From positions 23,275,186 through 23,339,185 of the forward strand of contig CM055901.1 of the NCBI GenBank assembly GCA_029582155.1: DNA of 64,000 nt, read 5' to 3'. The notes below the pieces were generated by a model. The model was not told the DNA's origin. It saw nothing but the letters and a program-made list of their open reading frames with translations, and made no database searches. The position numbers and the translations under genes are program-made. This DNA is from Panopea generosa. Its lineage: Eukaryota > Mollusca > Bivalvia > Adapedonta > Hiatellidae. This document shows, in pieces, positions 25,790-38,264 of this stretch. Position 1 is the stretch's first letter. Every line of letters starts with the position of its first letter.

Positions 25790-26290
25790 AAATCATATAG
25801 AATCATTTCAAGAATCAAGTAAATTTTCTAAATCTTCTTGTCTTAGCTCTTGAGTTTCGGTTATAAACTTTGCTGCCAGATTACACATATTTTTTCTATG
25901 ATGACATAATGTTTTAAAACTGTCAATATTTAGAAAGGCACTATGTTAAATGTATTCATTTCTAATTGTTCTATACATAAGACAGCATGATAGAAGACGA
26001 TCCTCTGATTCAACAACATCCCCCTTGCATACTCTGCAAAAATGATTTTTCCCTTTGTTAACTTTGTATCTCCATGTTTCAATTTTTAATCATGCGCACT
26101 CAGGCAAAATCTTGTTAAATGCTTACAGTTTGTTTCATTTGAAATAATATCCAAGCAATTTTCATATTCAAACCATGTTTCAAATTTTGTCAGATAGTCT
26201 ACTGTTATCATATTGTGAAGATATTCCAACTTTGTAAATACTGATCACAAATTCTGTGTTTAAATATGTACCTGATTTCCATATTGCTTA
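25790..26290 (-). pseudogene. C-terminal fragment of a second, different LINE polyprotein
   Basis: On the minus strand, translation gives LTKFETWFEYENC, then CKHLTRFCLSAHD followed by a stop, then after a frame shift WRYKVNKGKNHFCRVCK, DVVESEDRLLSC, MYRTIRNEYI with another stop, and finally HHRKNMCNLAAKFI. The pattern is cysteine-X2-cysteine (CRVC, 26027-26038), an acidic stretch, then SC plus a YxxxR stretch. It is the zinc-knuckle-like tail found at the C-terminus of many animal non-LTR elements. The histidine normally before the last cysteine is replaced by arginine. This tail does not occur in the element at 23.2-25.4 kb, so it is a separate insertion. No reverse transcriptase part is visible. 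Confidence 0.72.
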
Positions 26291-26473
26291 GTGTCCCTGT
26301 AATACAAAATTAATTATTATCTATTTTAACATGCATGTGGTATTACATCGAATAATCATGAATGTTTGTACACGGGAGACTTCTGCACGCAAAAACATGT
26401 TTTATTATATTAACACAAACTGACACGTAATTTTACATCAAGACAAAATAGAATTCAGTAACGAGTAAGTTTA

Positions 26474-26690
26474 GTTTAAACTTATTTATTTTACTTCAGT
26501 TGTGAAACATGTTCTTACAACTTATACAAAACACGCTCGACGTCTTCCTGGGTAGAACCAGTACTAAGCATATGCGGAAAAAGTGTTTTGCTCAAGAACA
26601 CCACACATAGTCGTAGCGGAGGATCGAACCTACGACCCTCCGATCATGGATTCGGTGCACTACCACTGGACCACGCGCTCTTTTTACGTT
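26474..26690 (-). mobile_element. SINE family B, near full-length copy
   Basis: On the minus strand it starts near 26690 with a tRNA-like head. The A box is TGGTCCAGTGG (26673-26663) and the B box is GGTTCGATCC (26630-26621). The body contains GTGGTGTTCTTGAGCAAAAC and TTAGTACTGGTTCTACCCAG, and the end is AAATAAATAAGTTTAAAC. It aligns along its full length with 30317-30525. A target-site duplication is not clear. The promoter boxes are intact, so pol III transcription is possible in principle. Confidence 0.9.
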
Positions 26691-27124
26691 TAAGTATGGA
26701 CTTTTCATATAGTTTACAGAATAAACGTGTTTTTGGCTGACAAACTGATGTTTTAGCTCCGGTTACTCGGTAAATATGTCATTTTCCGCCGTGAAGATGG
26801 TTCATATGTGAATAATTCAAAATGTATTTGTTAAAGTGGATTTACTCAAAAAGAAAAATTTAGTTTGGACATTTATTTCAAACGTAGACTATATAAACGT
26901 TTAAATGAAGATCACAAAACAGGAAAATGGAGTTTGTGTCGTTCATCTCAATATATCTGAGTAAAATCGCTGACTACTGATTTATTGAGAACGCACGAGC
27001 TTCGATTAAATGAACCATATAGATGGATTACATTTCATATTTTACCACTGCGCGTTTATTCTATATCTATGAAGACATGCACATGTCACTGAGAATCAAT
27101 TGAATATTATTTCAAGTCTTTCTC

Positions 27125-27690
27125 TTAGAGTTGGTAGCCCCAGCACGGCAAACGCCTTGGCAGTCTTGTGAGTAGAGTCAGATTAACACTATGCCAGTCT
27201 AATGAGCTATTATATAACATAGTAGAAATAGCACACTGTCCGTCAATGGGCTTGGTAATGTAAACACCATTTAAATCTTGTGAGCTTGGTAAGGTAAACA
27301 CCGTACAAGTTTTAATAGCTTAGCTTGGTAAATACCATGCCAGTCTAGTATACCTAACAAGGTTAACATCATAAACACCAGCCAAATGGAGATAGTTATG
27401 TTAACATCAGTGCGCCTAGTAAGAAAAAAATCATTTCAAAGTCAGCCTAGTTAGATAAACATTAAGTCAGTCTAGTTAGGTAAACATTAAGTCAGCCTTG
27501 TAAGGTAAACATTAAGTCAGCTTAGTTAGGTAAACAGCTTAGTAGCATAAAGCATATCATAAACACCATGCCAGTCCAGTCCGTCTATTTAGGTATACAA
27601 TATAATCACCAGCCTAGTGGGCCCGGTAAGATAAACGCCATGCGAACCTAGTAAAGTAAACGCCATGACAGTTTGTTGGGCCTATCAATG
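27125..27690 (+). repeat. Degenerate tandem array built on CAGTCTAGT and GGTAAACA
   Basis: The phrases CCAGTCTAGT or TCAGCCTAGT and TTAGGTAAACA or GGTAAACACC recur through the stretch. The cleanest part (about 27440-27540) is a 25-bp unit, GTCAGTCTAGTTAGGTAAAC plus ATTAA, in about four tandem copies. The flanking units are longer and more scrambled. Non-coding. Confidence 0.75.
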
Positions 27691-28399
27691 TTTATTTATT
27701 CAGGAAAACGAATTGTGTTCTTATTAACTTTGCTTCATGGAAAATATTCATTACACAAATCATTATAAACACACGATACAAGAAAATGTAATTTATCCAT
27801 GAGACGCCATTGGAAGACGACATAGCGTACTTCGTTAATGCCAAACGTCTCACGGAGAACTGTGTCTACACTTCAAACAGAATGAGGATAGGATAAGCTT
27901 ACAAAATGAATTAATTCTGAAGGCAAATGACGATCGCTAACCCAAAGGAATTGATCTCAAAATATATATAATCTATCATTTCCATTTGATACAAAGTATG
28001 CCACTGGCTAACGTAATAGCGGCATATGTTAAGCTTCTAATGACGTGCTCACTTGGGTTACATACACTCTTCATAATTTAAATGAAATATTTTAATGCTT
28101 CTGTTCCCTTATGTTATCTGTTGCTACTGTTGTTGTTAGTTATTTTATTTTTTTTAAAAAAAACAACACACAATGAAAGTGGGGAAAATGGTTAATTGGT
28201 AAAGGTTAAATCTAGGGAGCATCCGAAATTCGAACATCCTTTTCACAAACAAATGTTTATGGCTATTTAGTTATCGAAATTAAAATTGATATAGATCAGG
28301 ATATAAATGTAATACAAGTTATAATGTATGTTGAACTAATATGCATCTTGTTCCATTCACTTTATCTACACATTTCCTACACCAGTCCAACATCATTGA

Positions 28400-28400
<1 letters not shown>

Positions 28401-28447
<47 letters not shown>

Positions 28448-28453
28448 GCGCGC
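28401..28453. repeat. (CA)n followed by (CG)n
   Basis: About 22 CA units run directly into a short CGCGCGCGC stretch (28445-28453). Alternating purine-pyrimidine DNA of this kind can adopt the left-handed Z form. Confidence 0.96.
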
Positions 28454-28915
28454 ATACACACATCAATTAAAATATTATAATAATTAAACACAACAAAATA
28501 ATACTGAATTCTTAAAAAATAGCGCTTTTGGAATATAGTATTCATTCTTAAGGAAATTGAACATGAAGGAAATGTTTCAAATGCAAAATAACGATAACAT
28601 GCTAATAAATATATATGGTAATTCAAACAATTACACTTTCTCGTAAGCTCTTCTAATGCGGCTAGTTTAATCGCAATAGGCCAAAATATAATCAAACTGA
28701 CAAACTACATGAAGTAGTAACGACCATTGCCAAACTTTTTTTCTTGTTTGCATACCAACCGTATTTATTATCTTATATTGATGAAATTTCAAAGTAGTTA
28801 TATAACCAGTGTGTTTAGGACAATTTCTGTGAATGACTAAATTATAAATATGTTTTACTTCAAAATGTGAACTGTCTACTTTTACTTTGTGTTCATTCTT
28901 AGGCAAATAATATAT

Positions 28916-29075
28916 TTTGCTCGATTGCTAAAAAAAGCTCAGAGCTTAAACGAAGCGTTCTCGAGTCCGATTTCTGAGTAGAACTAGTATTGGGTGGTGT
29001 TGTTTTGAGAGACATCGAATCGAGCTGAGGATTGAATCCGCAACCTTTAATTCATGACACTATCACCCCACTTAT
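28916..29075 (-). mobile_element. SINE family B, degraded copy
   Basis: On the minus strand there is a tRNA-like head with a B-box-like GGATTCAATCC, a body with CTCAAAACAACACC and AATACTAGTTCTACTCAG, and a tail with TTTAAGCTCTGAGC and AATCGAGC. The tail matches the copy at 60000-60175 and the body matches 26474-26690, linking all of them as one family. The A box is weak. Confidence 0.72.
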
Positions 29076-30316
29076 TTATATGAATTACATGAATAGGTCA
29101 ATACGTATTGTGTGAGTTATGACCCTTGAAATTTCAATCATATCCAAAATGTTTCCATTTAAAATATTTAATAGTGTGATTAGATTATTTATGTTCCAGG
29201 TTTTATTCTATTATTTGACCTCAGCGTTACATTAAAGGTAATTTTCTTTTCAATGAGTTTAACAAGACCAGCATATTCGCGAAAGTTCTATAATATTTAG
29301 TTAATTGTATCATTTTTGTTTATACCTTTAAACAGTTTCACATGCATCGTTTACAATTATTCCTAGAAATATTTCCTAGCAACAATGGTTGTCTTCATGC
29401 ATTAATTAATTTTTGGGAAAACAAGTGCAAATTAAAATGATTAGTTTACAATTTACATTGTATTTTCAAATTATTGGATTTGTTTGGGTTTTTTTGTTGG
29501 TTATTTTTTTAAAATTTTAGAAAGGCTATGTTCACATTTTTAGATAGAATGTCCAAATCCTGACATAACGGCATATATGAAAGTCGACTTTATGTATAAT
29601 TAAAACATATAATATTAGTTATATTGTTTGAATTATTCTGTTTATAATATGATATGATAAATGTTACCGATAAAAAGAGATTTATTCAGAAGTTAAGTTT
29701 AGTTTGCAATTATAGCCAATGTTGATCATGTTAGTTGCGGTAATTCTTGACAGGAAAACAATCCCAAATAAATATTTCTCCATAAATCCTTATTAAGTAC
29801 TGGGCGATGAAATAAATGAAACTTTTTCAAGAAATATAATCAACTTACATGCATTAAACTTAAGTAATACATTTAAGATTATATTAATATATTTTTTCTC
29901 TATAAATCTAACACTCTTCTGCATAAACGTTGTCCATATTTATTTACAAGGCTTCGCGATTCAATTTACAATGCTTTACTATGCAGTTGTAAACATAGTT
30001 CATAATATTTATACAAAATTACTGGTTATAAAGACAATATCTCATTGTCTGACATACACATTGTCAGTACGAAAAAAGTTATCTGTTGCAATTGCAGATA
30101 ATGGTAGTGAATTTTGTGTATTTATTTTAGAAGAGTTTTCCATCCACTCCGAATTTTTGTGTCTTCAAGAGGACGCATTACACGTGTCAGTACTACTAAA
30201 ACACATGCGTCTTTCAGAGGTTATATATACGTATATGCTTGTTCTCTCTGGACAAAAAATGCTTAATTTTAACAAAATATTTCTATGACCACATTTAAAA
30301 GCCAGTTGTTTTAATA

Positions 30317-30525
30317 GTTTAAACTTATTTGTCTTACTTCGATTGGGAAACAAGTTCTTACAACATAGACAAATCACGCTCGAAGTCATCCTGTGTAGAA
30401 CCAATACTAAGCATATGCAGAAAAAGTAACTTGCTCAAGTACACCACACATAGCAGAAGATCGAACCCACGACCCTCCGATCGTAGGTTCGGTACTCTAC
30501 TTCTAGACCACGCATTCCACTTCGA
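30317..30525 (-). mobile_element. SINE family B copy with 13-bp target-site duplication
   Basis: Aligned along its length with 26474-26690. The duplication AGTTGTTTTAATA is exact at 30304-30316 and 30526-30538, fixing both ends of the insertion. The B box reads GGTTCGATC on the minus strand (near 30466-30458). The A box region (GTGGTCTAGAAGTAG) has changed from the sister copy, so self-promotion may be impaired. Confidence 0.94.
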
Positions 30526-30538
30526 AGTTGTTTTAATA

Positions 30539-33500
30539 ACCAAAGTATGTTAGCGTATGATAGTCAGATCGACAGTGTTCTCATGTTTCGCTTAGCAGTA
30601 ATATTCATCAATAAGTGTCATCCAAAATAGTTATGTGTTTTTTTTATATATTAAGCCAACAAGTGAACATATCTCTGCACTATCCGCACTGGTTTATACA
30701 ATAATTGTAAAAAGATGCACACGGACACAAAAACATGAACAATAACAGGCTCTGTCATTGACATGCACAAATGCCAAGTACAAATAGTTCATATACCAAG
30801 CAAAACAGCTAACCAGACACCTAGGAGTTTGGCCAAATTCTCAACTAACTGAAATTGGATTTGGATTTTATCTAATTTCGGAAGGAAATAGGAACACTAT
30901 TTTAAAGAAATTATCAGAAAACTTTAGTTGTTTGTTTTGGCAAATTCATCGTAAAACCTTATTTTAATGACATCAGTACTCCGATTCATTTTCGTAAAAT
31001 GTGATAATCAGCGCAGGCATCGAGTGTGGTTCCTGTTTACCCGAATAACTGCTTGGCAACGACTGCTCATGGGCATTTAAAACAGCATGTCTTCAAATAA
31101 TTGAAACTAACATTGACCATATTGCAAAAGAGATATTTCATGGAAATGGAAGATCATTTAACATGCATGACTAAAATATAATGAAATACTAGTGCATATT
31201 TTCAGTTAAGTTATCACGGTATAAATATGTAATGAACAACACTGTATATCATAAAATAAAGAATTTTACATGCATATATGAAGCTACATTTGGGCAGTCA
31301 CAACTGAAATGTCTGACATATGCTAAAGTATTGCTTTGCATGTTGTACGAAATAAAATAAAAAACTGTTGGTAGTTCTGTTTCACCCTTTCAGAATATTG
31401 TGAACATGTTGTAAAGCGAGCGATTTATAGTTTTGAATTGTTTATTTTGGTTCCTTTAAACCAGCCTACAGGTTTTAGAATTTAAATTAATGTTGGCATC
31501 ACATATCAGTTGTGCCTTCAAAAGTCACGATATGCAAAGTTGACGTCCCACTTCACATTGAGATCAACCAGAGAATATCAACCTAAATGATTTATTATTA
31601 TAATATAAATCAATACTGAAAGTGGACATTTATAAACAATACCAGTCTTTACAGAAAGATTATTCGAGTAGACGTCATTCTCCGACAGTCATGCATTACG
31701 TGCCTGGAAATAACAGAACTGTACCATTGGGATTCTCTAAAGTAAATTATGCTTACATTTACTTTGCTTGTCTGAATTCACAAATGTATTCATCGTAGGA
31801 GGTAAAGCAGGATTAAATAGCCCAAGGGACTGTATAGCTTTTCAGAAAATCTAGCCATAATGCCTCACTTTATTATCTAACGCCAAAAATAAGAGAACTT
31901 GATAGTAGTATATCTCTTGAGTTATTGGGCATTACATATCAATATATTCTGGACATGAGCGATGCTTGTCTAATTAGAAATTATATAAATATACGATAAT
32001 AAAATAAACTAGTGTATAATATCAGTCAACTGAAGAAGTTTTAACATTATCTAATTATTTCTGTGCATTCACTTGATTCTTTTAGGAGAAACGTTAGTAA
32101 CAAAAAAGCTGTATTGACCGTTAATCCAGTTTAGATTTGATAAATAAATGGACATATAGTGTTTATATTATATTGTTTTAATTATATACAATCATGAAAT
32201 AATATTGTATTTCTTGTACCACGTTCAAACCAAATGAGGAAACTCCGTGTTTTACTGATTCCACTTAATATAAAGTATATAACGATTAAAATAATGAAGA
32301 CATATTTTAATTATGTTTATAAACTTTATATACTTTCAATTGTTAAAAGTGTTTGATAATAAAGAGGAGATTGCCAATTACAAACAATTCTTAGAAATAA
32401 ATTTATATATTTAGTCTTTCCAAAGGATATAGTATACTTCCTCTACAATACACATATAAAAGTGTTATATATCACTATGTACATGATACAACTATCCTGA
32501 GTGTTTATGTGTGTTTCTTCTCTGCTTTTGCTCAGCCTGAAACACTAACTCACAAATTGCAATAATGTCACGTACTGCCAGATGTAAACCTAGGTATTAT
32601 TCGTTATAAACATAACATTGAGCAATATATATATAACAATATGTATATCAACATGCAATTATAAATACAATATGTATATTAACATGCAATCATTAATACA
32701 ATGTGTATATTAACATGTAATCATTGATACAACATGTACTGAAATACAATGTCCACTTAACATTTATAGTGCTAAGTGTTTTCATGCTAACATAACTTGT
32801 TCTCTAAAGGATTTTCATTTCTTTCGTTTGATGACTTACTTTGACTTTTACATGACAAAGTATTGCTAGGGCATCAACCTCGACTTAAAATATAATACTG
32901 CTTTTACGTTGAATTGTTGATGAAAATGAAATGCGGATTTTGTCCATAATGTAGAATTTATATTTAAAAACGAAACACATGAATTGTTTATAACTATTCA
33001 ATAATATACATAAGTCTTGTTCAATTAATCTGTAAAGCAAAACCTAACCAAAGCACCAAAATAAGTGCTCATGGTGTTAAAGGAAATGAAATACTCAAGT
33101 GAAATTCAGAGCACGAAACCAATGGCTACCTTTAATTGGAATAGCTCTGTTAACCGGATATTGAAGAAATCATTTTGATCAATCTTAATATGCCATAATG
33201 TGGTGAATATCGTTCCATGTTATATCATTCTTTCAATTTAAATCCAAAATAAAATATATCTATGATTAAAGTTTTTAACAATTGTTCAACTTAATAGTCT
33301 TGATCGATGAGCCGGGTGCCTACTTTGTTACAGATTGCATGCATGCTTTTCATCATTTTCCCAGTAGTCTCCTGTTATTTTTGACAGTTGATTAATATTT
33401 TTCTTCTGCTATTTCGCGGTCAGATATCATGCACTGATTTAATCCATATCAGTTTTCTTGAACGAATGAAATTTGACAACAACTATAGCCTGATTCTTGA

Positions 33501-35360
33501 TATATGTGTTAGGGAAGCTTCATGCTTTGTGTACGATGTTAAGTGATATGTCGCATTGAGCGCTTTTCTGTCAATTTTGTATGTATGCGTGTAGTGCATC
33601 ATTGACACGTGTATTGTTTTGAAGGATGTGCTTCATGGTTGAACACTGTTTTCTTTTACTTTTGTTGACAATATGAGACAGCTTTTTTATTGTCAATAAC
33701 CAGTCTATATCTAGAACAGTGCAAATTTTTATAATCACTATAAACATGCTGCCTGAAATTAATCGTACGATCATATTTGTTTTGGTGAATACCAATGACA
33801 AATACCAAGGTTGCTACGTATATCTAAAGAGTTGTACAAATTGTCATTACCAGTAACCAATTACCAGTAACCGCCGTCAACGGGGTTCATGATCAAAAGA
33901 GTACACAATTATGTTGTTTAAGTGTGGTGTTTTTTCTCTTATTCTTTGTCCGCTACATATGTACACACTTTGGCTGAATCTTAGACCAAAACAATATATG
34001 GCATCTAAAGATAGCATGATCTCTGCCAAACCTCAACGAATCCGAAATCTGGATCATACATTGAAGCCTTAATTGTAGTTTGACATTTTCCATTTTCTTT
34101 GACCATCATTGAATAATCTTGCAGAAACGTTTCCTTAACAGTTGGAATACATCAATTTTTTTAAACGAAATAAAACTATTCAATGACTAATTGACACAAA
34201 TTGTATTTTTTTATAGAAATTGATTGTTCTTACTCCTCAAAATGTGTATATGACAGTCCTACAGAAAACTAACCCTTTCCCCAATAATCGAATACCACAT
34301 GAAATCAATATTATACTAAGTATGACACCACTTAAAGTTATGTATTACATCCATTAACAAGGCACAAACAACTGTTAAATACAGCAGCAACGATAGCAAT
34401 ATGAACAACAACATGCACTGCTCAAACATGCATCAGCGAACCAGTGAAATAATCAACATTTTAAGTTACATACGATCTATATTCGTTCTTATAAAAAGCA
34501 AGTTTAAAGCTTTAAAAAAATCATGGTTAGATGTAATATGTTGGCATTTTGATTTAAATTGTATTAACCTTCTTTGGAAGTGAGGCTACGATTAAAAAAT
34601 GAGAGGACCAAATGTTGCTTATTTAAAATAGTATCAAATAGTGTATCTGAGGTACCCTTGGTATATATCTTTTTATATATAACAGTGTTTTAAAGGTTCA
34701 ACTATGGAAACCTAGATAAATTAGATGCGTTGTGTTGTTTGCGTTACCTTATAGGAGTGTGTATGACGATGTGTCACTGCAGCAGGTGCAGGTGGTTGAG
34801 CAACATAGAAAATACTGAAAAAAGTATAACAATTTCTCTAAGCAAACGAAATCAGTTTAATCCCAGTGTTTATCAAGTCAGTGAAGTAATTCTATGCCAG
34901 TGATGTGAAGTTTATAACATGATGGAAATAGGTTTACAGAAATAAATCTGTTTATTAAAATAAAAATAGATAACACGGCGCAAAACAAAATTGTACCTAT
35001 GGCAAGAACACAGAATTAAACACTAAATCACAAAATGACATGCATTTGAAAGGTTAATAGCGAATTCACCAATTTGGAGCTTAAACTTGGCTTATTGGTC
35101 CAATCTCGCTCTTTATATCAGATCAAAGAAACCAAGGCTCGGTTTGAACTAAGACCGAGAAACAGTTTAAGTCCGCCATCCCCCGCTGTTGACCGTTATA
35201 TAACAGTGACATACGAAGCATGCTTCAGTTGAAGGTTAATTACGTCACACTATAGAGTTTAGACAACGCATTACACTATTATGTATTGTAGGACTAGGAA
35301 ATCCATTTTACATCATGGTATAACATATTTCAGTCGGAAGATATCAGGTTCTGGGATATA
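30539..35360. other. AT-rich stretch, no gene seen
   Basis: No open frame with a recognisable domain and no tRNA-like head. Apart from the ~31-bp minisatellite near 32.6-32.7 kb and a doubled TTACCAGTAACC near 33850, I see no ordered structure. Confidence 0.5.
32630..32745 (+). repeat. Short ~31-bp minisatellite, about four units
   Basis: CAATATGTATAT(C/T)AACATGCAAT recurs at about 32638, 32668 and 32699, with a partial unit at 32730, so the spacing is 30-31 bp. Confidence 0.8.
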
Positions 35361-35363
35361 CTG

Positions 35364-35541
35364 CAGTCAAACCTGTATAAGTGGTCACCTCTATTAAGCA
35401 GCAACTTGTCTTAAGCAGCCACACTCCCTGTATCCCATTTGTTTGTTTTCAATGCAAATTTACCTGTATTAAGCAACAACCTGTCTCAAAAGGCCACTTT
35501 TGCTTCTTCCCTAGACTGGCTGCTTCAGACAGATTTGACTG
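35364..35541. mobile_element. Small MITE, pogo-like termini
   Basis: The left end CAGTCAAACCTGT and the right end ACAGATTTGACTG are inverted copies with one mismatch. The match extends outwards to CTGCAGTC and GACTGTAG, giving 14 of 16 paired. Inside are repeated phrases of the kind TAAGCAGCAACTTGTC and TTAAGCAACAACCTGTC, with GGTCACC and GGCCAC. CAGT-starting ends suggest a pogo/Tc1-mariner relative. A TA target duplication would fit the right flank (TA) but the left flank reads TG. It is too short to encode a transposase and would depend on another element. The class assignment is inference. Confidence 0.68.
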
Positions 35542-36924
35542 TAGTTTAATTCAGCCTGTACATTTAGGTTTATTTGAAACAGAACATACCTATCGCATCG
35601 GAGCAACTTTTTCTAAGCGATCTATGATTCAAAATAATCAGGAAAGGATCTGTGTATTAGAATGGTCCTATATGTTCAGTAATTTATCGAAGAGGCTTTT
35701 ACCTAGACACTGTAAACATCGTTTGCTAGTTTGAGAGAAACATTGATATCTTAAACATCTTTGTTTATAAATCTCAACAATGCAGCTATCTAGCATATCT
35801 GCAATTTAATAGATTTACTGAAATAAGTATTGATGACAATAATAGGTTTTCGACGTATTAATATATATTAATGGCGTCATAACTTTTAAATATCCGTATT
35901 GAATAATTGATACACATAAAACTTAAGCAAGTGTACCTATTAAAATGCCAAATAACCATTTTCTTCTGCGATAAATCAGGGAAAGTATCAATTGTTATTT
36001 CCGTTTCTCATGATGTGTTCATTGATGTATAGGAGTATCGATGTTGTTTATTATGATGGGTAGAGTAATACCATTTATATTATCACATTTGTTTGTAAGT
36101 GATATTTATTATGCCATACACGTTTTATGTGTTGTATTTAATTATGTTATCAAAGAATTTTGAGTACCGTTTAACGAAATATAATATTGAATAGGACATT
36201 TCGTTTATTTACAAAGATTGCGTTTTATTACCACACAAGATAAGAAGAAAGTTTTAATCACATTTTATCTTATTCAATAATTTAAAAATATATGTCCAAG
36301 CAATATAGTTTTAGTAAATTATCGATAATATTTGATAACGAATCCGTTGCAAACATAAAACGCAACCAAACTGACATTTGCAAACATAGATATTGCAATC
36401 TGTTCAGGAGGGGTAATGTTATATGCGACCGTCACCCTCTCCCCTCCCAAAGCAGCGGCTTAAGCATTTTTAGCCTCTTCGAATCAGTTCCAAGATCACA
36501 AAGGACTTCAAACAAATCTTATTTCTTATTTTCCTGTTTTTTGTTATATATACCGTAATGCTGCTCTTAATTTTTGTCTGATTGCTACTATGTTCTTGTT
36601 TCTACTTTTATCTCACTCCTACCGTTTCATATTCCTATACTTTACACTAAAACAGACTTACCGAGATACTTTACTGGCTCAAAATGAAAACTTTACATCG
36701 ATTTTAAAAGTATCTATTTTGCTGATCAATGTATAATCAGAGTTAAGTTTTCATCGAAGCTTTATGGCCATATTAATGTTTCTGTGCATTTACAGGAAAA
36801 AATCAGACATCGCATGTTTTTTTTCTAAGTGAAGAAGGGTTAAAATAAAAAGTCCAGAAAAATAAAAATGATCACTTAACATTGGAAAACGACACAAAGT
36901 GCTGATTTTTTAAAACGTCCGTTA

Positions 36925-37522
36925 CCATTGTGACCTCCGTTTTTACAAATGCATTCATGAATACTTCATCTCTATGAACTTTTGCGTTGCCATTCGAACA
37001 GAAGTGCATTTTGAATGTCGTTTATAGTATCAATTTGATGATTGGACCTGACCATTCGACACAGTTCAATACATACGTGTTATATGGGGTTCAGGCTGGG
37101 AGATACATTGTCACTGGTTACGCGTGAATTCCAAATGACGCCGTAGTGCCCATAATAGTGTAGAAGCTGAATGGCGCGCTTTCGGAAGCTCACCAGCTAC
37201 CACGAATTGGAACATGGTTTTGTTTGAAATAGTTTATAATCGTCTGTGCATGAAAACCGTAACGCCAAGGAGTACTCGTTGCAGATAAGAAACGAATACG
37301 AAAGTGAGTCAACGTAATAGCGCGATGAGTACGTAAAGCTGTCGCACATGCGCGAGTGGGTCTGAAATGACCACTGGCATATCCAATAGTATCGTACCGG
37401 TTCACAAGAATATGAATTATCTATCTGGAACAGCCAAAATGACATGCAATGGTATTTACTAATGACACGGGCTGGAACATATCAATCATCTGATTCCTCT
37501 CAAGTTCAGAAAGACGTGTCAT
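36925..37522 (-). pseudogene. Tc1-like transposase, internally deleted
   Basis: The start codon lies at 37522-37520 on the minus strand, and the N-terminus reads MTRLSELERNQMIDMF. It continues into a helix-turn-helix with CHFGCSR, a stop, then VNRYDTIGYASGHFRP. The second DNA-binding helix region follows (RAITLTHFRIRF...HAQTIINYF, to ~37190). The reading then jumps to KARHSA and LLHYYGHYGVI. These correspond to the part around the second catalytic aspartate of the family. Next comes SPSLNPI, the SPDLNPIE motif with a stop at the catalytic glutamate position, and then ELCRMVR. Most of the DDE catalytic domain, including the first aspartate, is missing. The C-terminus decays near 36930 (a GGH-like trace). 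It could not be active itself. Confidence 0.85.
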
Positions 37523-38015
37523 TGCTTAATAAAAGCGATTTTTTAAACAAATTGAAATTTATTATCTGTTCTAAACAGCAATTTTTTACCTGTCGGTGTA
37601 AAACTTGTAAATGTAAAATCGGATGTTGCGCACGTGCAAACTAACCAAAACGCATTTTTATGCTCTTAAGCATGAATAAATTTTGAATAAGAAATGCATA
37701 ATGATTATCCGCGATTAAATCCTGATAGCCATGTAAAACATAATTCCGAACATGTATGTTAACAAAAGAAATATTCAAATATATAAAATGAAAAGTTTTC
37801 AGTTTGGACTTGTGTACGATAGATTATCATGAATCCAGTTCCCACTTTTAATTAAGCTATTTAAGTTATTCTGTTTACACTAATTTATAGTGCTGAATAA
37901 TTGAAAGTTTAATTTACCATTTAAAAGATATAAACAGTTACAGACAACAAGCAAAGTTCACAAGAATATTTTGTGGCTCACCTGATTGGCACAAAATACG
38001 TGTAAGTTCATATCT

Positions 38016-38264
38016 GGGATCATATTCAACAACCATTCTTGAGAATATTCTTAGACTTAAGCTTAAAAGTTCAAATTTAAAGCTTAGATATCTAGTTTAC
38101 CATGACAGAAAGAATAATTATAAGAGTTTATCTGACCATATATTAGGTGTACCTGCATTCTTGCAAATGTTAGCCTAAAAATGGTCTCTAAATGCGTTTT
38201 TTAAAATTCATTCTTGATTTTAAGTCTAAGAATATTCTTGAGAATTGTTGATTAATACAACCCC
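38016..38264. mobile_element. MITE of ~249 bp with ~45-bp terminal inverted repeats
   Basis: The left arm (38016-38063) starts GGGATCATATTCAACAACC. The right arm (38219-38264), read inverted, starts GGGGTTGTATTAATCAACA. Both continue into TTCTTGAGAATATTCTTAGA or its close variant, TTCTCAAGAATATTCTTAGA. The inner ~155 bp has no coding potential. G-rich ends and a TTCTTAGACTTAAG-type arm resemble PIF/Harbinger MITEs, but a clean three-base target duplication is not visible, so the superfamily is uncertain. Confidence 0.82.

Noticed and set aside
26620-26690. Functional tRNA on the minus strand
   Set aside because: The A and B boxes are good, but the sequence continues into a body shared with four other copies and no acceptor stem closes. 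It is SINE family B.
35381-35734. 117-codon plus-strand frame
   Set aside because: Its first half is the internal repeats of a short MITE and the rest has no recognisable domain.
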